The position numbers were made by a program, and so were the translations under genes. This document shows, one piece after another, positions 36,681 through 41,440 of a stretch of 41,440 bases of DNA. Under the pieces are notes generated by a model. It was given only the letters and a program-made list of their open reading frames with translations, was not told the origin of the DNA and made no database searches. Every line of letters begins with the position of its first letter. The stretch's first letter is position 1. Source of the DNA: CAZMRW01 sp964568805 (lineage in GTDB: Bacteria > Pseudomonadota > Gammaproteobacteria > Methylococcales > Methylomonadaceae); contig CAZMRW010000031.1 in the NCBI GenBank assembly GCA_964568805.1, positions 1 through 41,440 of the forward strand, read 5' to 3'.

Positions 36681-38255
36681 ATGCTGTTTAACTCTTTCGT
36701 TTTTATCTTCGCCTTTCTGCCCGTCGTTTTTTTCGGATTTTATGGAATTGGACGCTATAACCACAAACTCGCCTTCTTGTGGCTCGCCCTGGCTTCTTTA
36801 TTTTTTTATGGCTGGTGGGATTACCGCTATGTCGTATTACTGCTCGGCTCCATCGTAGTCAATTTTGCTGCCGGCTACGCACTGGCCAAGCGATTGTTCC
36901 TTCAGCCGAAGTTGCTGTTATCGCTTGCAGTTGCCGGCAATCTGCTGCTGCTAGGCTATTACAAGTATGCCAATTTTTTTATCGACAATCTCAATGCATT
37001 AACCGACATCGGTTTTGCCAGCACTGAAATTATCCTGCCTCTGGGCATTTCGTTTTTTACGTTTACCCAAATCGCTTTTCTGGTCGATACTTATCAGGGT
37101 AAAGTCAAGGAAACACACTTTATTCATTACACGCTGTTCGTCACCTATTTTCCTCACTTGATTGCCGGCCCCGTGCTGCATCACAAGGAAATGATGCCCC
37201 AATTCGAACTGCGTGATAATTGCCGGTTCAATTCGCAAAATGTCGCTCTGGGGCTGACCATTTTTATCCTCGGCCTGGCCAAAAAGGTTTTAATTGCCGA
37301 CTCTCTGGCCGAATACGCGACGCCAATATTCAACGCGGTTCATTCAGGAGGGCAACCTCAGTTACTGGAGGCATGGATCGGCGCCTTGTCATACACGTTT
37401 CAGCTTTATTTCGATTTTTCCGCTTACTCGGATATGGCCATCGGCTTGTCGTTGTTGTTTAACGTGCGCCTGCCGGTCAATTTCAATTCTCCCTATCAAG
37501 CTGTCAGCATCATCGAATTCTGGCGTCGCTGGCACATGACCCTGTCTCGTTTTCTGCGCGATTATCTGTATATCCCCCTGGGCGGCAACCGCAAGGGAGA
37601 ACTCCGGCGTTATCTGAATCTCATGATCGCCATGCTGCTTGGCGGTTTATGGCACGGAGCCGGCTGGACCTTTATTGTCTGGGGTGGACTGCATGGCTTT
37701 TATCTGATGGTAAATCACCTCTGGATCACCTTGAAACAGCGATTAGGCTGGCGCGATGGCGGTAAATGCTCACGCTCGGTTTCAGCTACTCTGACATTCC
37801 TGCTGGTCGTTATTGCCTGGGTTTTTTTTCGGGCGGAAAGTTTCGACGCGGCCCTGCGTATGGTTGAAGGCATGGTCGGCATGAACGGCTGTTCAATCTC
37901 GAAAAAACATGAAATGACAGCCTTCGGTCAATTTGTAAAAAATTGGGGCGTCGAATTTTCCGGTACATTGACCATGACGGGAATGAATCCCGGTGGCGCA
38001 TTCCGTTACCTGATTCTGTCGCTGATCATAACGCTCAGCCTCCCTAATCTGCAGGATTATTTTCGGCGTTTTAAACCCGCCCTGGACGATCGGTTTCTTG
38101 ATGAAGAAACGCCGTCTAATCAGCCTGCCGGACCCTTAGCGCGGTTTTTCAGCTGGCAATTCAAACCGCTTCAGGCCTGGTTGGTTGCTATGATCTTTGT
38201 TTATACCTTGCTGCATTTCACCAAGGTGAGTGAGTTTTTGTACTTCAGGTTCTGA
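36681..38255 (+). CDS. MBOAT family O-acyltransferase (AlgI-like)
   Basis: The 524-aa polytopic inner-membrane protein matches AlgI/PatA-type acyltransferases, which pass acyl groups across the membrane for polysaccharide O-acylation. Signatures include LPLGISFFTFTQIAFLVD, PHLIAGPVLHH, the FWRRWHMTLSRFLRDYLYIPLGGNR segment, and GGLWHGAGW with the catalytic His (H325) and a second conserved His (H338). Between residues about 400 and 440 is a short polar insert. It is followed 2 bp later by its probable partner. Confidence 0.92.
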   Translation: MLFNSFVFIFAFLPVVFFGFYGIGRYNHKLAFLWLALASLFFYGWWDYRYVVLLLGSIVVNFAAGYALAKRLFLQPKLLLSLAVAGNLLLLGYYKYANFFIDNLNALTDIGFASTEIILPLGISFFTFTQIAFLVDTYQGKVKETHFIHYTLFVTYFPHLIAGPVLHHKEMMPQFELRDNCRFNSQNVALGLTIFILGLAKKVLIADSLAEYATPIFNAVHSGGQPQLLEAWIGALSYTFQLYFDFSAYSDMAIGLSLLFNVRLPVNFNSPYQAVSIIEFWRRWHMTLSRFLRDYLYIPLGGNRKGELRRYLNLMIAMLLGGLWHGAGWTFIVWGGLHGFYLMVNHLWITLKQRLGWRDGGKCSRSVSATLTFLLVVIAWVFFRAESFDAALRMVEGMVGMNGCSISKKHEMTAFGQFVKNWGVEFSGTLTMTGMNPGGAFRYLILSLIITLSLPNLQDYFRRFKPALDDRFLDEETPSNQPAGPLARFFSWQFKPLQAWLVAMIFVYTLLHFTKVSEFLYFRF

Positions 38256-38257
38256 TC

Positions 38258-39496
38258 ATGACACGTTATCTTGTCCATCTGCTCGCTACCATTGCCTTTC
38301 TGTTTGCAGCCGCCGTCTTGATTAATTGGATGGCGGACCCTTATGCCATTTTCGGCTCCCCGGTCATTAAAGGATTTAATGAATCCAAACCGGTTTTGGT
38401 AAAAAACAGTAGAATTTTCAAAATAGTCGGATATGTGCATGACAAAATGGATGCACTGATTTTGGGAACCTCCCGTGCCGATTTCGGCTTGAGTCCCAAA
38501 CATCCAGGCTTTCAACATCAGCGCACCATCAATTTGGCGCTACCCGGGCAACCGAACACGGAATCGGCGTTAATCTTTAAAACGGTTGCCAACCGTAACT
38601 CCCTGAAAACAGGGGTAATCGGTCTGGATTTTTTTGCCTCCAACGCGTTGTTGACCAATACCGATGATTTTTCAATGGATAACTTTGAACCCGATAGAAA
38701 GCTGAAATTGCTGCTCTCATTCGACACCTTGCTGGCAAGCAAGAAAACGTTTTTCAAGTCTGGCAATCCGCTAGAAAAGCCCGATGAAGCCAGAATTACC
38801 AAGTCCAAACCCATCTACAGACAGGCATTTCTCAATTCGGAAAAAGGCTACATGTGGGGTGGGGGCTATCTGCCCAATCCCCAATGCGACTATCAGTTTG
38901 CCGCTGACCTGCTGGATAACGGCAAAAAATATCGTAACGAGCCTCTGGAGGCGATTCGCTCAATGATTGCTTTGGCGCATCAGCGCCGGGTCAAACTGTA
39001 TTTGTTTATTTCGCCATCGCATGCCAGGCAATGGGAAGTGATTGATACGGTCGGTTTATGGGAAAAATGGGAGGAATGGAAGCGCCGATTAGTGCAAATG
39101 AACCATGAAGAAGCGGCAAAAGCCGGCCAAACCTCTTTTGATTTATGGGATTTTAGCGGTTATAACGGCGTTTCGACAGAGGCCATTCCCGCTGCAAACC
39201 AACCTCCTGCAAAAATGTTCGGTTATATCGAATCTTCCCATTACCAACCGATTGTCGGCGATATGTTGCTGGACCGGATGTTCGGACTGCATTCGCCGGA
39301 ACACCCTCTTCCCGATGATTTTGGCGTCAGAATTTCCATTAACAATATCGAAAAACATCTCGAAAACATCCGCTCGGCCAGAGCCATTTATCGGCAAAGC
39401 CACCCGCAGGACATCGCCGAGATTCAAGCCTTGGCAACCGAAGTCAAAAAACAAAATAATTGTAAAAGAACCAAAACTTTTTTGAACGGAAAATAG
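38258..39496 (+). CDS. SGNH-like partner of the MBOAT acyltransferase
   Basis: The 412-aa protein has one N-terminal membrane segment (residues about 5-25) and a periplasmic domain. GTSRADFG (S72 in the serine block) and a late SSHYQP resemble the Ser and His blocks of DltD/AlgJ-type SGNH proteins that work with MBOAT enzymes. It probably transfers the acyl group to an exported glycan. Start ATG 2 bp after the MBOAT stop; clearly an operon. The assignment of catalytic residues is tentative. Confidence 0.7.
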   Translation: MTRYLVHLLATIAFLFAAAVLINWMADPYAIFGSPVIKGFNESKPVLVKNSRIFKIVGYVHDKMDALILGTSRADFGLSPKHPGFQHQRTINLALPGQPNTESALIFKTVANRNSLKTGVIGLDFFASNALLTNTDDFSMDNFEPDRKLKLLLSFDTLLASKKTFFKSGNPLEKPDEARITKSKPIYRQAFLNSEKGYMWGGGYLPNPQCDYQFAADLLDNGKKYRNEPLEAIRSMIALAHQRRVKLYLFISPSHARQWEVIDTVGLWEKWEEWKRRLVQMNHEEAAKAGQTSFDLWDFSGYNGVSTEAIPAANQPPAKMFGYIESSHYQPIVGDMLLDRMFGLHSPEHPLPDDFGVRISINNIEKHLENIRSARAIYRQSHPQDIAEIQALATEVKKQNNCKRTKTFLNGK

Positions 39497-39644
39497 AGCC
39501 TTTATCAGAAATTGCAGGGCTGTCTTCGTTAGTTATATGGCCAAACAACCAATCATAAAGCTACAACACAATAGGCCAATTTATACCCAGCCCTGTTGTC
39601 TAATAGGTAACACAAGTCGATAAAATGGCGGTAAATAATCGGAA

Positions 39645-39677
39645 ACAAACGGACAAAAGGGTAATCCGTCCGTTTGT
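39645..39677. terminator. bidirectional terminator between convergent genes
   Basis: A perfect 10-bp stem, ACAAACGGAC with GTCCGTTTGT, closes a 13-nt loop between the SGNH-like gene and the smbP-like gene. Short T-runs flank it on the minus strand. It is well placed to stop both transcripts. Confidence 0.5.
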
Positions 39678-39692
39678 CTATTAATTCAAAAA

Positions 39693-40037
39693 CTACTGAT
39701 TACCGGCCTTGATGTGCTCGGCTGCTTCTTCGGCTGCTTGCGTAGCCGCCTCCACGTGTTCCGCGCCTTTCATTTTGCCGTGTTCTATGGATGACTGCAG
39801 CGATTTGACGGCAGCCTTCATATGGACTTTGGACTCGCCTTTTGCCGCGTTAGCGGCTTTGTCGGCATGAAGCAATGCCGTGCTTGCGTGCTCGACCAGA
39901 ACCGGGCCATGTCCGGCTTTCCCATGCACAATCGCCATTTTGGTATGGTCCAAAGCGGCATCGGCATGCTCTTCAGCAAATACCGACGAACTGGCGAGCA
40001 CCAATAAAGCCGCTCCTATCATGGTTATTTTTTTCAT
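39693..40037 (-). CDS. smbP: SmbP-like small metal-binding periplasmic protein
   Basis: The 114-aa protein has a clear cleavable signal peptide (ending SSVFA) and a mature part rich in His, Ala and Glu in a helical heptad-like pattern: EEHADAALDHTKMAIVHG, then repeated H-x(6-7)-H spacings. This matches SmbP of ammonia oxidisers, which binds copper and other divalent metals. The start has GGAG eight bases upstream. With the copper oxidase it supports a copper-dependent lifestyle. Confidence 0.85.
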   Translation of the reverse strand: MKKITMIGAALLVLASSSVFAEEHADAALDHTKMAIVHGKAGHGPVLVEHASTALLHADKAANAAKGESKVHMKAAVKSLQSSIEHGKMKGAEHVEAATQAAEEAAEHIKAGNQ

Positions 40038-40283
40038 GTTGTCTCCTTGTTATTATTTTTAGTTACAAATAGTCCTGATCGTTTGCATAAGACATTCGAT
40101 CACAATTTGAAAGGTTATTATGAATGGCATGGCGGAGTGAGGTCAAATGAAGATTTAATTACACTTGATGGCGGCAAAGCAGAAAAATTAGTCATCAATG
40201 TACTTCTTGTCAACCGAGCTTGAAAAGAGTACAAATCATCTAAAACGATTAATATCTGGTCGGTCTTCCGGGGGATCAAGCCT
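40038..40283. other. divergent gap before the sterol genes
   Basis: About 245 bp. The plus strand is open from about 40040 to 40221 and reads DHNLKGYYEWHGG... without a convincing start, perhaps the remnant of a gene end. A GGGGGA site precedes the sterol isomerase start. Confidence 0.3.
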
Positions 40284-40853
40284 ATGAGCCATGTGTTCGA
40301 TATCGAGACGCTTCATGCCATCGCCCGACAAGGGGTGGGAAAGTCGCACGACGACATGGTAAGGATCGTGGTAGCAGAGGCCGGCCGGGCCTATCCCGCC
40401 CATATTGATGCCAATCCGCATCGACGGTGGCTTTTCAGTCTGACGGCGGGGGCGACCGGCGTCATGACCCTGCTCCACGCCTCCTTCAGCGAATACCTCA
40501 TCATCTTCGGAACGCCCGTCGGCACCGAAGGCTTTTCCGGACGCTACCGGATGGATATCCATGATTTTTTGCTGGCCGGTGAGATCTGGACCTACCGGCA
40601 GGATAATTGCGGAGTGCGCGAGGTGGTCAGGCCCGGCGACCATACCGTGCTGGAACACGGCAACGTCAATGGGTTCAAGATACCGGAATCGGCCTGGATG
40701 CTGGAATACGGCAGGGGATTTATACCGTCTGCCTTTCCGCTCATCCTGGGCGATGTTGTATTCAGCGCTGTCGATGGGACGACCTTGGCCGAGACGGTGT
40801 GGACATACGGCAAAATGGCGCTGCGTGAGCTGATGGTAAACCGAAAGTTCTAA
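40284..40853 (+). CDS. ERG2/sigma-1 receptor-like C-8 sterol isomerase
   Basis: The 189-aa protein closely follows the ERG2/sigma-1 family: LHASFSEYLIIFGTPVGTEG, then GRYRMDIHDFLLAGEIW and MLEYGRGFIPS. The two acidic residues essential in the human sigma-1 site (D126, E172) align by eye with D94 and E141. ERG2 moves the sterol double bond from C8 to C7. The N-terminal membrane helix of the eukaryotic proteins is absent, so it is probably peripheral. It starts behind GGGGGA and is followed 20 bp later by a sterol reductase. Bacterial members are rare. Confidence 0.85.
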   Translation: MSHVFDIETLHAIARQGVGKSHDDMVRIVVAEAGRAYPAHIDANPHRRWLFSLTAGATGVMTLLHASFSEYLIIFGTPVGTEGFSGRYRMDIHDFLLAGEIWTYRQDNCGVREVVRPGDHTVLEHGNVNGFKIPESAWMLEYGRGFIPSAFPLILGDVVFSAVDGTTLAETVWTYGKMALRELMVNRKF

Positions 40854-40873
40854 ATTTGACAAAGGAGCAGCTA

Positions 40874-41440
40874 ATGTACAATCAAGACTTGAGACAAGAC
40901 ACAGCGGTGGATGCAGTGCGGCAGAAATACGGTTTCGGCCTGTCCTGGCTTGTGCTGATGGTGGCCTTGCCGCCGCTGGTATATTATTTGTGGATCTGCG
41001 TCACCTATTACCGGGGCGAACTGGTATATCCGAGCGATACGGCGGCATGGCTGCAATTTTGGTCGCACGTCTCACCTCCCACCTGGAAGGCGGCCGGACT
41101 CTATGGAGCCTGGTTCCTGGCTCAGGCGGCCTTGCAGGTTTGGGCGCCCGGCCCAACGGTCCAAGGCATGGAATTGCCTGACGGCAGCCGGCTCGACTAT
41201 CGGATGAACGGCCTATTTTCTTTCCTCTCCACGCTGGGCGCGGTGGCCGGCCTGGTGGCATTGGGCTGGCTGGATGCCACGGTCCTGTATGACCAACTCG
41301 GCCCGCTTCTGAGCGTGGTGAATATCTTCACCTTTGCTTTCGCCGGCTTTCTTTACTTCTGGGGACTGAAAGGCGCTGACTGGGAACGGCCGACGGGGCG
41401 GCCTTTCTATGACTACTTCATGGGCACGGCCCTCAATCCA
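40874..41440 (+). CDS. ERG24/ERG4-type sterol reductase, 3' end beyond window
   Basis: The first 189 codons are present, starting behind AAAGGAG. Several membrane segments are seen (LVLMVALPPLVYYLWICV first). The family motifs WAPGPTVQG, LPDGSRLDYRMNG and the final DYFMGTALNP match C-14 sterol reductases and the lamin B receptor family. The enzyme would use NADPH to reduce the C14-C15 double bond left after C-14 demethylation. The active-site region and C-terminus lie outside the window, so C-14 versus C-24 or C-7 specificity is not decided. Confidence 0.85.
   Translation, partial: MYNQDLRQDTAVDAVRQKYGFGLSWLVLMVALPPLVYYLWICVTYYRGELVYPSDTAAWLQFWSHVSPPTWKAAGLYGAWFLAQAALQVWAPGPTVQGMELPDGSRLDYRMNGLFSFLSTLGAVAGLVALGWLDATVLYDQLGPLLSVVNIFTFAFAGFLYFWGLKGADWERPTGRPFYDYFMGTALNP

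Noticed and set aside
36325..36682. Short frames on both strands upstream of the MBOAT gene
   Set aside because: No start signals or recognisable motifs; treated as intergenic.

Overview
The window reads as chromosomal DNA of a gammaproteobacterium, most likely a type I methanotroph (Methylococcales). This is an inference from gene content: two adjacent sterol-synthesis genes at the right edge (a rare bacterial trait known from Methylococcaceae), an SmbP-like protein, an iron-sulfur CysH, copper handling, and gene order and base composition typical of that group. No rRNA, tRNA, CRISPR array or replication origin was seen.

Layout. 1-3061 is an insertion-sequence graveyard: a D,D-35-E transposase running off the left edge, an IS630 transposase split by a frameshift at a run of seven A, and the C-terminal stub of a sigma-54 activator. 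3085-6240 is recC, with no recB or recD beside it. 6524-11267 holds a Met-rich multicopper oxidase and a convergent GH63-type glucosidase. 11747-14113 is a lipoprotein with Sel1 repeats, a coiled coil and a caspase-like domain. 14238-16549 is gshA-cysH (glutathione synthesis and sulfate reduction), divergent from recQ (16635-18773). 18830-20805 is a DUF455-nnrS pair, followed by a TPR lipoprotein.

23371-28040 is an AT-rich accessory island. It carries a candidate two-gene defence cassette (DUF3696-type ATPase plus a partner with a PLD-like motif), remnants of a PIN toxin operon, an intact hicB with a frameshifted hicA, and an IS256-family element. 28198-31690 carries a YddA/SbmA-like ABC protein whose nucleotide-binding domain has lost its ATP motifs, flanked by two paralogous small membrane proteins, and two further small genes. 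31729-36094 (minus strand) is a molybdenum-hydroxylase operon: mocA, xdhC, a [2Fe-2S] subunit and a Tat-exported large subunit. 36681-39496 is an MBOAT acyltransferase with an SGNH-like partner, probably for polysaccharide O-acylation. 39693-40037 is smbP-like. 40284-41440 is an ERG2/sigma-1-like sterol isomerase and the start of an ERG24-type sterol reductase.

Most striking observation. Four copies of a 17-18 bp sequence, TACCC-N3/4-GGGCAYAAR, appear to be discrete insertions. Three interrupt the IS256 transposase; removing exactly 17+17+18 nt restores a 1221-nt frame (406 codons plus stop) and the conserved family motifs. The fourth sits in the loop of a REP-type hairpin, and its removal leaves a compact 9-bp stem with a 5-nt loop. 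All four lie immediately 5' of TG on the same strand. This looks like a very small mobile repeat, comparable in size to the small dispersed repeats described in cyanobacteria.
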